DNA from: Linanthus parryae
Taxonomy: Eukaryota > Streptophyta > Magnoliopsida > Ericales > Polemoniaceae
NCBI GenBank assembly: GCA_023055425.1
Contig: JALGPY010000005.1
Span: forward strand, 78,347,495-78,411,494
Direction: 5' to 3'
Length of the DNA stretch: 64,000 nt
Shown here: piece by piece, positions 10,351 through 22,804 of the stretch
Position numbering within the stretch: the stretch's first letter is position 1
Layout of the letters: every line of letters starts with the position of its first letter
Program-made: the position numbers and the translations under genes
Notes under the pieces: model-generated
Seen by the model: the letters and a program-made list of their open reading frames with translations, nothing else
What the model was told of the DNA's origin: nothing
The model's database searches: none

Positions 10351-11775
10351 TGATAACTACATATTTGGAGTTATATTCGTATGTGATTACTTATCGTTTT
10401 GCGTAGTTTACGATGTATTTAGGTGTGTTTTAGGCCAAAATTTGATAATTGGAGCATGATTGAGCATTTGATCATAAATGTTGAGTCTGGGCACTTTATC
10501 ACGTATTTTATGCTATATTTGTATCGTTTGATCTTCCGGTATGTTTTAGTGTTGTGGATTTCAGGAACCGGGAGCTCGGAGCGATGCTCTTGGATTGGAA
10601 GTGAACTTCGGATAGTTTTAATTGCTCAAGAGATGCTCGGGATTGAAGATGAAGAAGCAAAAAGCAAGAAAAAGAGCCAAAGAAGAAGATTTCCAGACTT
10701 GTTCGTGCGAACAGAAAAGTGTTCATAGGAACACTTCTACTTTGAGAAATTTTGGAGCTCAAAATCAGAAGTGTTAATACGAACAACCCGACTGTTCGTA
10801 CGAACAGAAGTATAAATTCGGCTATTTTGGGGCTGTTTTGTAATTTTTTAAAAGTTACAAGCTTTGGGGCTGTTTTAGACCTAGGAATCCGTCCCTAGGA
10901 GTATTGGAACGATAATGGAGCTTTGGAACGACTCTTGGGAGCTTTTGGAGTGTGCTTGGATTCGTTGGATTCTTCGTTTGATTTCTAAACTCTTTCACTT
11001 CCTTAGTTTTGGATTCATGATCAATAAACGTGTTATTTTGATCATGTACTGTAGTAGCTAAACCCTCTTTATCGGGAATTCTCGTTTGGTAGCTAGGGTT
11101 TTGGTATGAACATGTCGTTTTGAGATTATTATTCACGTTTAGACTTAATTATCATGTTCTTCTATTATTATGAACAGTTTATGTGAAATCTCTATCTCTC
11201 TTGCACTTAGCTAATGTAGGATTGATCTTAATTAGGGTTCACGCGGTAACTTCGTGAGTTCTAGTCGGAAAATTGAACTATTCACTTGATTGTATCACTA
11301 CTTGGTAACTCGGTAGTGTTGATTAGGATCGTAAGGTAGAATTACGAACATAATGCATGCCTAACGTTAAATTAGACTTGGTAATTCGGTTTAATTTGAT
11401 ATTATACATAGACAACTCACTTGGTAACTCGGTGAGTTGAATGTTGCTTGATTAATAATAGAAGACATGTTAGTGTTCCATGAATCAAAGCATAAATTCA
11501 TATCATGCCTAGTGATCCTCGAGAGAATTCCCGATATTTGCCTCTTATTCTTAACTTTACAAATCGATCTTTGTTAATCGTGAATCAATTCACTCGGTTA
11601 ATTGAGAATATTTTCCTTTTTATTTTAGTAGAATTAGTAACAAAAAACCAATTGCTAGCCCATACTAGGTTAAGAATCAATAACTAGCTTACATAGAAGT
11701 CCCTTGGGTTCGACAACCCGGATTTTCGGATATTACTACACACGATGGCCATACACTTGTGGTTGAATCGTGTCA
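10351..11775 (+). repeat. 5' LTR of Athila element A
   Basis: This 1425-bp repeat begins TGATAACTAC and ends GAATCGTGTCA. A TATAAAT at 10811-10817 is preceded by a cluster of TGTTCGTACGAACA-like palindromes (about 10700-10805). Confidence 0.9.
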
Positions 11776-11781
11776 AGTTTC

Positions 11782-11799
11782 TGGCGCCGTTGCCGGGGA
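11782..11799 (+). promoter_or_regulatory. Primer binding site, tRNA-Asp type
   Basis: TGGCGCCGTTGCCGGGGA lies six bases after the 5' LTR. This 18-mer is the standard Athila primer site, complementary to the 3' end of tRNA-Asp. Confidence 0.9.
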
Positions 11800-11889
11800 C
11801 TTCGGCTAAATTAGTTATAATTCCTAGCCTTAGGGATTTTAGTTTTCATGTTTATATCTATTACTCACCTCTTTTTTTGTGTGTGATAT

Positions 11890-13606
11890 GTGCTTTCAGG
11901 TTGGATATTTCGGTGCATGTCCCGTTCTAGAGACAAGCCTTTTCACCCAACACTTGAAGACCTCGAATCCCTGTTACGCATACAACGTAGAGACAAGAGG
12001 AAGAAACGCTCAGATACGATGGATGACCAAACTAGAGCTGAGTTTGAAAGGATCCGTAAAGGTATGCATGATGCGGAAGCAGCTAGAGCTGCAGCTGTGG
12101 CTGATGCAGCAAACCGAGCAAGAGAAATTGAGCAGCTCAGATGGCTGAGATGCAAGCAGCCGTGGCATGCCTGAACCCACCACCACAACCCGGTGTAGGC
12201 GTTCCACCTGGAAACGATGGAGATAATAACGGTGGAAATAATGGCGGCAACAATGGGGGGAATAATGCGCAGAATGTTGCGGCGCAGGTAAATAATGCTG
12301 AAGCTGACGAACGTCCTTTGGTGGACTACTTCAGAACTACACCGGAAGGTTACCAACCCACTATTGTCAGGCCACAAATCAACGCAGCCCATTTTGAAAT
12401 ACGCCAGCCATTGATAAACATGGTTTGAGATGATCCACACGCCCACTTGCTCAACTTCGAGCAAATTACCTCCACTATATATGATCAGAGAGTTCCACTC
12501 GAGACGATAAAACTCATGCTTTTTCCTTTCTCCTTATCGGGAAAAGCAAAGACATGGCTCATGGAACTTCCAGCAGGGTGTATCTCTACATGGGCAGAGT
12601 GTTGCCAGGAGTTTCTCAGGAAATTTCTCCCGCCGTCCAAGGTTGCTCAACGGATGGCTGATATCACAAAGTTCACTCAACAAGACGATGATTCTTTGTG
12701 AGACACATGGAGAAAATTCAACCAACTCCTTTGCAGATGCCCTACTCACGGAGAGCCATTGTACAAACTCTTGCACTACTTTTATAATGCTCTAGACATG
12801 GAGACTGCGAATGAACTAAATAGGATGGCTCAGAGAAATTTTATGGGCCTAGGGGTGCAGAGATGCCAAGACCTGATGAACAGTGTGGCAAAGCGTGAGT
12901 CTACGAGGACTGAGACTCATCGAAATTCAAAATCTGATGGTGCATTGGTGAACAAGATTGAGACGATGGTGGAGCAGAAATTTGAGCAGCAGATGGCAGT
13001 CATGACCTCGACTTTTAGCACATGAATCCATCGGCACAAGTGAAATCAGTGGGAGAGATGATGGCAGACGCGAATCAGGGTATGGAGATGGTTTTTAAGA
13101 TGTGAACTACGTGGGTCCACCACGACAGCAGTGGCCCAACACTTATCATCCCAACAATCGCAATCACCCCAACTTCAGTTATGCCAATCCAAACAGTGGA
13201 TTATATGCACCCGGCCAAAAGCCGAATGTTCCTTACCAAGCTCAAAGACAGGCTGCACAACAACCGGCTCAGCAAGAGGAACTAGAGACAAATGCTTTAT
13301 TGAGAAAAATTCTTGCTAACCAAGACAGAATGGAGAGAATAATTGTCTCCATGGAAGCTACAATGAAGAGTCATGAGACGCAGATTGGGAAAATTGCCAA
13401 TCAGAATGCTAAATTTCCACCAAGTATGCTTCCTTCTAACACCATTCTTCCTACTGAGTAGATCAAAGCTATTACTACTCGCAGTGGCACTACTACTCAG
13501 GATCCTCCATATCCTAGCCATGCGAGAGCTGAAGCTACAAAGGCCACTGAGAAGAGTTGGGTGAAGAAGTGCCCAAGGCCGTGATTCCCCAATAAAAGGA
13601 AACGGT
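11890..13606 (+). pseudogene. gag: Athila gag, first part, degraded
   Basis: Frame-broken gag of the Athila lineage, which forms the virus-like particle. The N-terminal segment (RSRDKPFHPTLEDLESLL) shifts frame near 12140 into an Asn/Gly-rich stretch (GGNNGGNNGG), ends at TGA 12426-12428, then continues in the same frame with the gag core (LFPFSLSGKAKTWL, FLRKFLPPSK, FNQLLCRCPTHGEP). More stops follow at about 12700, 13023 and 13459. The distal part is Pro/Gln-rich (NYVGPPRQQWPNTYHP). The reading frame is cut at 13606 by the nested copia element and resumes at 39616. Confidence 0.85.
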
Positions 13607-15116
13607 TGAAAGTGTGTAATGTAGACTAAATACAGGACCTAAATACTATAGAAGGGGGGGGGTTTGAATAGAGTATGGAAGCTTTTTTCAAAACTTAAAG
13701 TTTAACTGGATAGCTTTGTGTGAAACTTGAAATCTCAAGGCCTTGAGATTTTGTAAACTGTCTGAAACTCAATAAGGCAAAATTGTGAGCTTCAAGGCCT
13801 TGAGCTGTGAACAATACTAAACAGCTTTTAAACCCTAGTTTGATTTGAGTTGTGTGCAGCAGATAATAATCAAATAGAAAGGTAAAGAACACAAAGCAAT
13901 TTACAGAGTTCAGTCCCAATGGACCTAATCTCTTCCTGAGGGATCTAATCCCACCAGGATTGGGCAAACACTTCTTATTACTCACACAAAAACAGCCCTA
14001 GATCTTCAAGCCTAAGTGATTTCCCTTACAGCTATAAAGCTTGTGGTTCCAAACCTATCTAGTTCCAGCTACTAACTGTTGAGCTAACAAGAACCTCTTG
14101 TTGTTCACTTGAACAACCAACCACTAGGTTAAGTGAGGTTTAAGATAAGATAGAGATACACAGATGAAGTACAAATGAAGAACACAGTATAAAGATAAAA
14201 CTGTTGAAAGTCTGGAAGTGTTCTTCAGGAATGACTGGATTGATTTGATCTTCAGAAGTCTGGAATGAAGCTTGATGATTGTGTGTTTGAATGGATGATC
14301 TCCCACGAATTTGTCACACTTCTCAGAGTATTCTGAAAGCCTCTCTCCTCTTCAAAAATTCAAACCAGTCTCTTTTATCCACAGCTGCAACTGACTGAGA
14401 GATTTTAGGATCTCAGTTCCTAAAAATCCTCCTTCTGTTTTCAACTTAAATGAAACAGCTTCAGGTGGATATCCGTTGGAGTTTGTTGAGATTTCTCTTG
14501 CACGTTTAATAAACCTGCAACAGCAAAGAATCACTGCAACAACAAAATCCAAACAACTAACAGTACTGAGACTGTTTGGTTATACAGTTTCTGGTAAAAC
14601 TGTTTAATAAACTCAGAACATCAATCTGCATATACTCTAAAACAATTAAGTCATGGAAAAAAAGTTTAAGAAACTTAGAAGTGAGTAAATAATCACAATA
14701 CTAAGAGTCATAACCTGCAAGAAAGAATCAATCAAGTTCTGTAAAAACTGTCAGTAGCTCAAGGCATATCTCAAGGCCTTGGAGCTCTAACCTATTTTAC
14801 AGTATTTCAAAATTAAGCCCAGATAGCTTTGATTTTTCCTGTTCTGATCATCTGCAATTGTGTTAGATGTATAAATAGTACAATCCACAAATATATACCA
14901 TAAACCTCTGATTTGAATAATCAGATATCCAATTGTGCAACACAAAGATGTTAGAACACATAGCAGAATAAGTAATCTCAAGGCTTTGAAAGTTACTGTC
15001 AATCTCAAGGCCTTGAGATGACTAACAAGCCTTTGCTGCTAATATCTTAGCCTTTTGTCTTTCATCACTCATAAACAATTACCAATCAAAGCACATTCAG
15101 GGATCTTGACTCAACA
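13607..15116 (-). repeat. 3' LTR of SIRE-like element
   Basis: This 1510-bp LTR runs on the minus strand from TGTTGAG to CACTTTCA. It matches 22805-24226 plus 39520-39610 with scattered differences. It carries copies of CTCAAGGCCTTGAG at 13731-13750 (a perfect 20-bp palindrome), 13788-13806, 14756-14786 and 15001-15020. Confidence 0.9.
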
Positions 15117-15130
15117 ATCTCCCCCTTGAT
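15117..15130 (-). promoter_or_regulatory. Polypurine tract of SIRE-like element
   Basis: On the minus strand CAAGGGGGAGAT stands directly before the TGTTGAG start of the 3' LTR. It would prime plus-strand DNA synthesis. Confidence 0.8.
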
Positions 15131-15506
15131 GAAAGACAAAACTCACAGTCTTGTATAGATCTTCCTGCCACTCATAAGAAAAAATTAAATAACCACAATC
15201 TGCAGATAAAATGTATACTGAACCCAAAAAGATAACCAAATACCACAGAATTATCACAGAAGAAACAAAAATTAACCAAAATAACTAAAGGCCAACTTTT
15301 ATTATTCACTGAATACTGCAAACAAAACATATAATACATTCTCCCCCTTTTTGACTTTCATCAAATAAGGTTGAAGAAATGTAGGATCATTACTCAGAGT
15401 TTAAAAATAAACTTAAAACTAAAACTAGCTAAAAAGTCAAGGCCTTGAGACAGAAAAGATAGAAGAGAATGAGAAAGATGGTCAAGGCTTTGGCAGTCTC
15501 TGATCT

Positions 15507-17283
15507 TCACTTCTTCTTCGATGTCTGGCCTTTCGCTGAGCCATCCCTAATTTCTTCCTCACTTGCAGATTCTTCTGCAGACTGGTTACCTTCTTCAGCT
15601 TCAACTTCAGTGACCACTTCTTGGATTATGTCATCTACTTTCTTCTTAGCCTGTGTTGAATCTACCTCTGTAGCTGCATCAACACCTGTGTCTTCATCAC
15701 CATCTTCCTCATCAGTTTGCTTAAACAAGTCTTTTGAAGCTAGCACCACTGGAATTGGCTTCTTCTTCTTCTTCTTCTTCTTCAGAAGTTCTCCTAGCTT
15801 CTCATCTGAATCCACACTGGTGTCATGACTAGTAGAAGAAGGTATCTTCTCCAGATTCAAGCCCTTAATGACAACATCTAGCTTCCCATTCATAGTATTC
15901 ATCAAACCCTTGAACTGATGAAATTCAGTTGACAGGTCAAACAACCTTTGCCTGAGATCCTCAATCTCAACTTGCTGATCTTCTAATTTCTCTACCAGCA
16001 GAGAGTAATCCTCATTGACTTGTCCTTTCCCAGATGCAGTCCACTTAGTCTTCACAAACTCTTTCTCAGCAAGTTCCTCCTTTGAAAAATCATAATAGAA
16101 TTTCCAATGCCCTTTCCCAGTCTGAACTACCCCAATCCTCTGAAGTGCAGTCTCATCTATCAACCCAAAACCTCCAGTAATCTTTTCTTCTCCTTTCACA
16201 GGAACATCAAAATACTCAAAGAAAAGAGGTAACAGGTTGGCATATAGAAGAGGATGGTTTCTAGTCCTGGTTGCACAATAAATCATATGCTCCATCACAA
16301 CTGTAGGCAGGTCTATCTCAAACCCTTGAGATATCAGATACATCAAAATCAGAACTTTATCAGTTACTAGCTCTCTTGAGTTCTCCCTGGGAACTACACT
16401 CCTCATCAAAATAGTAAATAAAATCTTGGCTTCACAGTTGAGCACAGAGTGTGTCAACTGTTTTGGACCAGAGGGAACACCATCAACAAAGAACATCTCC
16501 TTTGCCTTATCTAAACACTCCTTCCTATCAGGATAATCCCCAACATTGTATTTCCTATTGAATGCCCAAGACTTTGGAAAAAGTCCTATGATCTAACCTC
16601 AAATCCACACCAGCCACTTTAGATGTTAAAACCATTTTCTCATCACCTTCAGACACCAAGTTCAGAAAAAATAACCTAGTTAACCTAGGATAAGCCTTTG
16701 ACCTAGGATTTAAAACTTTCCAAACAGCAGTTTCCCTCAATTTTCTCATGCATTCTATGTCCAGTTTATCCAACAACTCATCAGAAATCATACTACAGAA
16801 AGCCACTTTAGATGATGCATACCCTTGCATCCATACTGTTCTAACTTCAGAACTAATAAACCACTCAGTTGGAAGTACATTCTTACCTTGATATCCTTTC
16901 TTAGTTGCAGCAGCAACTGTCTTAACCCTAGTCTTCTTCTCAGAGGGTTTGGCCTTCTCTTGTACTCCTTCAGTTGATTTCTTCTGGATCTCTTGAGTTA
17001 ACTTCCCTTTTTCCTCTTCAGTAGCATTTTTATTTTCTCCCCCTTTCTTCTTCTCTGACCTAGGTTGATCACCACCCTGAGTCTCCTGTTGTGGATCAAC
17101 ACTTGAACCTTCATCTCCCTTCTCTGTCCTTGACTTCTTTGCAGGAGGAGTATCCTCATGCAAACTTTGAGTGTTTTCTGAATCTGAATCAGAAATCACT
17201 ATCTTCTCCTTCTTGTTTGCTCTCTTCTTGGATCTGCCAGAGGGCTTCCCCTGTTGCTGAATTCTGGCTGATTTGCGCTCCAT
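15507..17283 (-). pseudogene. Extra 3' ORF of the copia element, one frameshift
   Basis: Two frames follow pol on the same strand. The first (17283-16555, 242 residues) starts MERKSARIQQQGKPSGRSKK, is rich in Lys, Glu and Ser with nuclear-signal-like basic runs, and ends in a region resembling the putative plant transposon protein family (WFISSEVRTVWMQGYASSK, LFFLNLVSEGDEK). The second (16496-15507, 329 residues) continues that fold (RTRNHPLLYANLLPLFFEYF), then has a coiled coil (LVEKLEDQQVEIEDLRQRLF), a Lys run and an acidic tail. They appear to be one protein broken by a frame change near 16570. SIRE elements carry an env-like ORF in this place; I see no convincing membrane segment here. 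Confidence 0.6.
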
Positions 17284-17600
17284 TTTAGGGTTTAGGGTTT
17301 TGAGAAGAGAATGTGATTGAGAGGATTTGAGAGAGAGTGAGAGTAGTCGCAGAAAATTGGAAGAGAATGTGAAGAAAAAGCCCTGACTTTCAGCTTAAGT
17401 AGGTTGAGAGGATGAGTCATAAAAGGACTCTGCAATATCTACATGCAAAAATAGAATCTTGAAAAATCTTTTTGGGATATTTTAGAAAATTCTCTGAGTA
17501 ATTCAAATATTATACAGTTATCTAAAAAGATAAGATATAATATTTGATGATCCATTTTTTTTTAAAAAAATATTTCAGATATTATCAAGACATGGAGAAC

Positions 17601-17699
17601 AATCTCAAGGCCTTGAGATTTTCTGCAGATTGAGAAACTTCAAAGCTTTGAGCTATACTTTCAAGGCTTCAGAAAGTATAATCTCAAGGCTTTGAGATT
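17601..17699. repeat. Palindrome cluster between pol and the 3' ORF
   Basis: Three palindromes lie within 100 bp: AATCTCAAGGCCTTGAGATT (17601-17620, perfect), TTCAAAGCTTTGA (about 17638-17651) and AATCTCAAGGCTTTGAGATT (17680-17699, one mismatch). The cluster is about 320 bp upstream, on the minus strand, of the 3' ORF start, where an internal promoter could be. Confidence 0.9.
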
Positions 17700-17735
17700 C
17701 CAACACATATACACATATAGGTACTAATACTCCCC

Positions 17736-20700
17736 CTAAACCAATGCATCCTTGTTTAACATCCCCAATTCAAGCCTTAGAGATGAAAACCTATCATCTG
17801 GCAATGGTTTAGTGAAAATATCAGCAATTTGCATTGAAGTAGAGATAAAATTTAAAACAACATCACCTTGTTCTGCATGATCTCTAAGAAAGTGATGTCT
17901 CACATCTAGGTGCTTTGTCCTTGAGTGCTGAACTGGATTCTTAGAGATTGAAATAGCACTTGTATTATCACAATGAATTGGCACATTTCTGAAGTTGTAG
18001 CCAAGATCTCTAAGTTGCTGAGCAATCCATAGCACTTGTGAGCAACAAGCACCAGCTGCAATGTATTCAGCTTCTGCAGTTGATAATGCTACAATATTTT
18101 GCTTTTTGGAATGCCAACTGATCACTGAAGATCCAAGAAATTGACAGCACCCAGAAGTACTTTTCCTGTCTACTTTATAACCTGCAAAATCTGCATCTCA
18201 ATAGCCACTCAACATAAAATTGTATCTAATTGGATACCAAAGCCCTAAGTCTCTGGTTCCATTCAAATATCTAAAAATTCTTTTAACTGTAGTTATATGA
18301 CTTTCCTTAGGATCTGCTTGAAATCTAGCACACATACATACACTAAACATAATGTCAGGTCTTCTAGCAGTTAAATACAATAGTGATCCAATCATACCTC
18401 TGTATTCCTTCAGATTCACACTCTTACCAGTTGAATCTTTGTCTAAAGAGTGTGATGAACTCATAGGGGTCTTAAGCACCTTGGAATGTGACATGTTGTA
18501 CTTATTCAATAATTCCTTGGTATATTTTCCTTGATGCACAAAAATTCCTTTCTTCATTTGTAATATATGAAGTCCAAGAAAGAAATTTAGTTCACCCATT
18601 AGGCTCATCTCAAACTCCCTGCACATTAGACTAGAAAACACTTTTGAAAGAGCATCATTAGTAGCACCAAATAATATATCATCTACATAAATCTGAACTA
18701 CTAACGAACCACTTTGTTGATGTTTAATGAAAAGGGTTTTGTCTACTAATCCTCTTCTGAAATTGTTTTCAAGTAGAAATTTTGAAAGTCTGTCATACCA
18801 AGCCCTTGGAGCATGTTTCAAACCATAAAGAGCTTTATCCAGTTTATAAACATGATCAGGAAACTTTTCATCTTCAAAATCAGGAGGTTGTGCTACAAAA
18901 ACATCTTCTTGTAAATATCCATTTAGAAAAGCACATTTGACATCCATTTGATAAAGCTTTATGTGATTGTGAGAAGCAAAAGCAAGAAGTATTCTAATAG
19001 CTTCTAACCTGGCCACAGGAGCAAAGGTCTCCTCATAATCTATACCTTCTTCTTGATTATATCCTTGAGCTACCAGTCTGGGTTTATTTCTTACCACTTT
19101 GCCATTCTCATCAAGCTTGTTTCTGAATACCCATCTGGTTCCAATAACTTACTTCTCTTTAGGTCTGGGAACTAAATTCCAAACCTTGTTCCTTTCAAAC
19201 TCATTCAGCTCACTCTGCATTGAAATAATCCATTCTTAATCTTCCAGAGCTTCCTTGGTATTCTTTGGCTCAATCAAAGATACAAATGCACTGAAAGCAC
19301 ACAAGTTCTTTAACTGTCCTCTTGTCTGTGTTCCAGTTGATGGATCTGATATTATATTGTCAGCTGGATGGTCTGCAAGGTACTTAAACTTCTTTCTTGG
19401 TACCTAGGAGTATTCTCCTTCAAGGCTTTGATTCCTTGAAACAGTAGAGGGAGCATCATAGAAAGTTTCAGCTTCTGTCTCAAGGCTTTGAGATTTTGGT
19501 TCAGCAGGAGGTTCAAGGCCTTGAGATTCTACTGGTTGATTCTGTACAGCAGTTTTGCTTTTGTCTTCTTTCACAGCATCATCATCTGATTCATGCTTAT
19601 TCAAATCTATCTCTGCAAAACTTTCACTCAGAGAGTCTTTAGTACTTTCATCAAAAATTACATGAATGCTCTCTTCCACAATCTTGGTTTTTCTATTATA
19701 AAATCTATAAGCTTTGCTAGTTTGAGAATATCCAAAAAATACACCTTCATCACTTCTAGCATCAAACTTACCAAGATTGTCTCTACCATTATTATGCACA
19801 AAACAGATACAACCAAATGACTTAAAATAAGAAACAGTAGGCTTTCTCCCTTTAAACAGTTCATAGGGAGTATTTTTCAAAATAGGTCTAATCAAGCATC
19901 TATTCAGCACATAATTGGCAGTATTAACAGCTTCTGCCCATAAAAACTTTGGCAAGTTACTTTCAATCAGCATGGTTCTGGACATATCCTCAAGTGTCCT
20001 ATTTTTCCTTTCAACTACTCCATTTTGCTGTGGAGTCCAAGGTGCAGAAAAGTTGTGTGAAATGCCATGCTTTGCACAAAACAATCAAAGTGAAGTTGAT
20101 CAAATTCTCTACCATGATCACTTCTAATGGATGCAACAGGTAAGTTTTTCAAAGTTTGAAGTTCTTTGCACAATTTAGAAAACTCAGATAAAGCTTCAGT
20201 TTTGTCTCTGATAAACATCAATCTAGAATAATCATCAATTATAACAAGCATATACCTCTTACCATTTGGGGTCTGAACTCTCATAGGACCACACAAGTCC
20301 ATATGCAGCAATTCTAAGGGTCTAGAAGTACTTACAAAGTTCTTTGGCTTGAAAGAGCTTCTGGTCTGTTTACCTTGTACACATGCCTTACAAACCTCAT
20401 CATCTGAAAATTTCTGTGATGGTAAACCTCTTACCAAGTCCTTTGAGATGAGCTTATTGAAAGTATGTATACTAATATGCCCAAGCTTTCTGTGCCAAAG
20501 CTTTGAATCTTCCTTCAAGGCCTTGAGGCATTTTAGCTTATCACCTGCAACACTGTTAGTATTCATAGCATATAGATTATATGACCTAGGAGGAGTGAGT
20601 ATGCAATCACAGAATTTCTCATCTTGCACCACACATTTCTCCTTGTCAAATACAGCTTTATAACCTTTATCACATAACTGAGAGATACTAAGCAAATTAT

Positions 20701-20930
20701 ACTTAAGTCCATCTACCAGATAAAAATCAGATATGCAATTCGTAGAACCATTACCAATACTACCTATACCAATGATATTGCACTATGCTTTGTCACCAAG
20801 TGTAATTGTTCCTCCAGATTTCTCTGTAAGTTCAGTAAAAAGAGACCTCTTTCCACTCATATGTCTAGAACAACCACTGTCTAATATCCATTTCTGATCT
20901 ATCAAGGCCTTGGTGACATCCTGAAAAAAC
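17736..20930 (-). pseudogene. pol: Ty1/copia pol (protease, integrase, RT, RNase H)
   Basis: The domain order on the minus strand is copia-type. Protease has WILDSGCSRHMSG (about 20851-20890). The pre-integrase zinc region and integrase follow (20695-19404), with catalytic contexts MDLCGP, IRSDHGREF and NGVVERKNRTLEDM; a frameshift near 20080 splits the integrase. RT (19097-18198) has [11 protein letters not shown] and YVDDILFGA. RNase H (18125-17736) has STAEAEYIAAG and HCDNTSAISISKNP. Stops occur between integrase and RT (about 19100-19400) and between RT and RNase H. The enzyme set would copy and integrate the element; this copy is dead. Peptides SQGLE, SQSLE and NQSLE near 19420-19530 are translations of the element's palindrome. 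Confidence 0.88.
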
Positions 20931-20933
20931 AAA

Positions 20934-22755
20934 TCATTGCCTCAACAGGCTATTAGACCAAGTGCAGAACTTTGAGTCATACTCAGAATCAACCATATTA
21001 GGTGGCCTAATTCCTTTTGGAACCCAAATCTGCCTAACCTGTCCCTTAAGCTGATAAGGATAAGTATTCCTCATAATATGAGGTTCTGATCTTCTGAAGG
21101 GACAAGTTAATCTGACATGACCAATTTTTTTCCACAGTAATGACATTTTGGAGAATGTCTGCTACCAGATTTGACAAAAGTAGTTTGGCCTTTCTTTGGA
21201 AAATTTGGATTATAGCCAATCCCACTTTTATGCATTGATTTCAGACTTCCTCAAAGAATGATATTTAGATTATGTTCTGAGCCTGTAAACTTAGCTAGGA
21301 CCTTCTTGGATTCTTGAAGTTTCTCAGTCAAAGTACAGATCTGTTGTTCTAAATTCTCAGAATGAGCTTTTAGATCAGCATATCTTTCAGTTAAAAGAGT
21401 GTTTTGATCAACAACCTCTTTTATATGTGCCTTCAAGACTTTGAACCTGCTGTCCAAGGCCTTGAAGTCTTTTTCAACCTTTGTCTTAGAAACTTCAACA
21501 GTTTTGTTTGAAAATACTAGGTCCAGGTTTTCTTTTACCTGCTCATGAACTTAATCTTTAAAGAAAAAATCTCATTTCTATAACTCTCTTCATTCAAAAA
21601 CATACTTTTGAGAATTTCAGGAAGTACATCAGGTGGACTAGCAAGTAAATTTTTTACCATGTCTTCAATGTGTCTGTCTGATGAACTTTCCTCGTTATGC
21701 TTTGCCATGAAGCATAAGTTTGATTGCTCTTCTTCTGTGTCTGAATCACTTGATGAATCAGAATCACTCCAGTAAGCCATCATGGCCTTCTTCCTTCTGT
21801 TGTCACCATCCTTTTTCTAAAAGTTTCTGTTCTTCTTCATTACTTTAGTTTTATGTGACTCTGATGAAGATTTACCTTTGTAATCCTTGCTGCCTGAGGG
21901 TCTTGATCTCTCCCTGTTGTACTCCCTGTTACCAGAGTTTCTTTTCTTTCTGAGAATCCTGGCCAAGGCCTTGGAGATCAATGCTAAAGCCTCTTCATCA
22001 TCAGGTTCTTCCTCAGTCTCAAGGCTTTGAGATTTCTCACTGTCTTTTGCCTTAAGAGCTAGGTTCCTGATATTTTCACTCAGATCACCTTCCACATCCT
22101 TCATAGACATTTCATGAGTGAGCAGCTTTCCTTGTAGATCATCTAGCTGAAGAAGACTCAAGTCCTGAGCTTCCTCAATAGCTGTTGTCTTTGGCTCCCA
22201 CATTGCTTTTGGCAAGCTTCTCAGAATCTTTCTGAGCTTCTCTTCATTTGAGAACCTCTTTCCCAAAGACTCCAGGTTGTTCACCACATCAGTGAATCTT
22301 TTGAACATTTCCTTGATGGTTTCATCTGAATTCATCTTGAACAACTCATATTGCCTCAGGAGTATGTTGATTTTTGTCTGCTTAACCTGGCTGGTTCCCT
22401 CATATGTCACCACCAGTTTATCCCACACTTCTTTGGCACTTTTGCAGTTTGATACTCTGTTGAACTCATTTGCATTCAAAGCACATTATAGCAAATTCAT
22501 AGATTTGTAATTTTTGGATACCTTTTCCAATTCAGTGACTGAGAGATTTTTCTCAGACTTGACAGTTCTGACTCCATCAATTGTAGTATAATACTTATGA
22601 GGACCATTCTGAACTATTTACCATAGTTCCGTGTCTTGATCTATGATGAACATCTTCATCAACGCCTTCGAATGCATGAAACTGTCACCACAAAACAATG
22701 GAGGTCTGTTAGCAGCCCTTCCTTGTGAGAATCCACCATCTCCTACATTACTCAT
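20934..22755 (-). pseudogene. gag: Ty1/copia gag, degraded
   Basis: Gag starts at MSNVGDGGFSQGRAANRPPLF (22755), just after the primer site; a longer frame would run into that site. The UBN2-type gag core (22479-21817) has CKSAKEVWDKLVVTYEG and LRQYELFKMNSDETIKEMF. A basic linker, an acidic Ser-rich stretch (WSDSDSSSDSDTEEEQSN) and a coiled coil (21457-21251) follow. A degenerate zinc knuckle (KKIGHVRLTCPFRR) lies near 21110. Stops at 22618, 21817, 21535 and 21251 break the frame. The peptide SQSLE near 22020 and the sequence ISKALARI near 21965 come from copies of the element's palindrome in two different reading frames. Confidence 0.82.
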
Positions 22756-22792
22756 AGTCACCAGATTGTAAGATCTAAAAACAGTGACACAT

Positions 22793-22802
22793 GCTGATAC
22801 CA
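22793..22802 (-). promoter_or_regulatory. Primer binding site, initiator-Met tRNA type
   Basis: TGGTATCAGC on the minus strand begins two bases after the 5' LTR end (22805). The usual copia site is TGGTATCAGAGC, so it is slightly altered. Confidence 0.75.
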
Positions 22803-22804
22803 AT

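Noticed and set aside
15507..17283. A captured host gene
   Set aside because: It lies between pol and the 3' LTR in the sense strand where such elements carry an extra ORF, and resembles plant transposon proteins more than any host gene I know.
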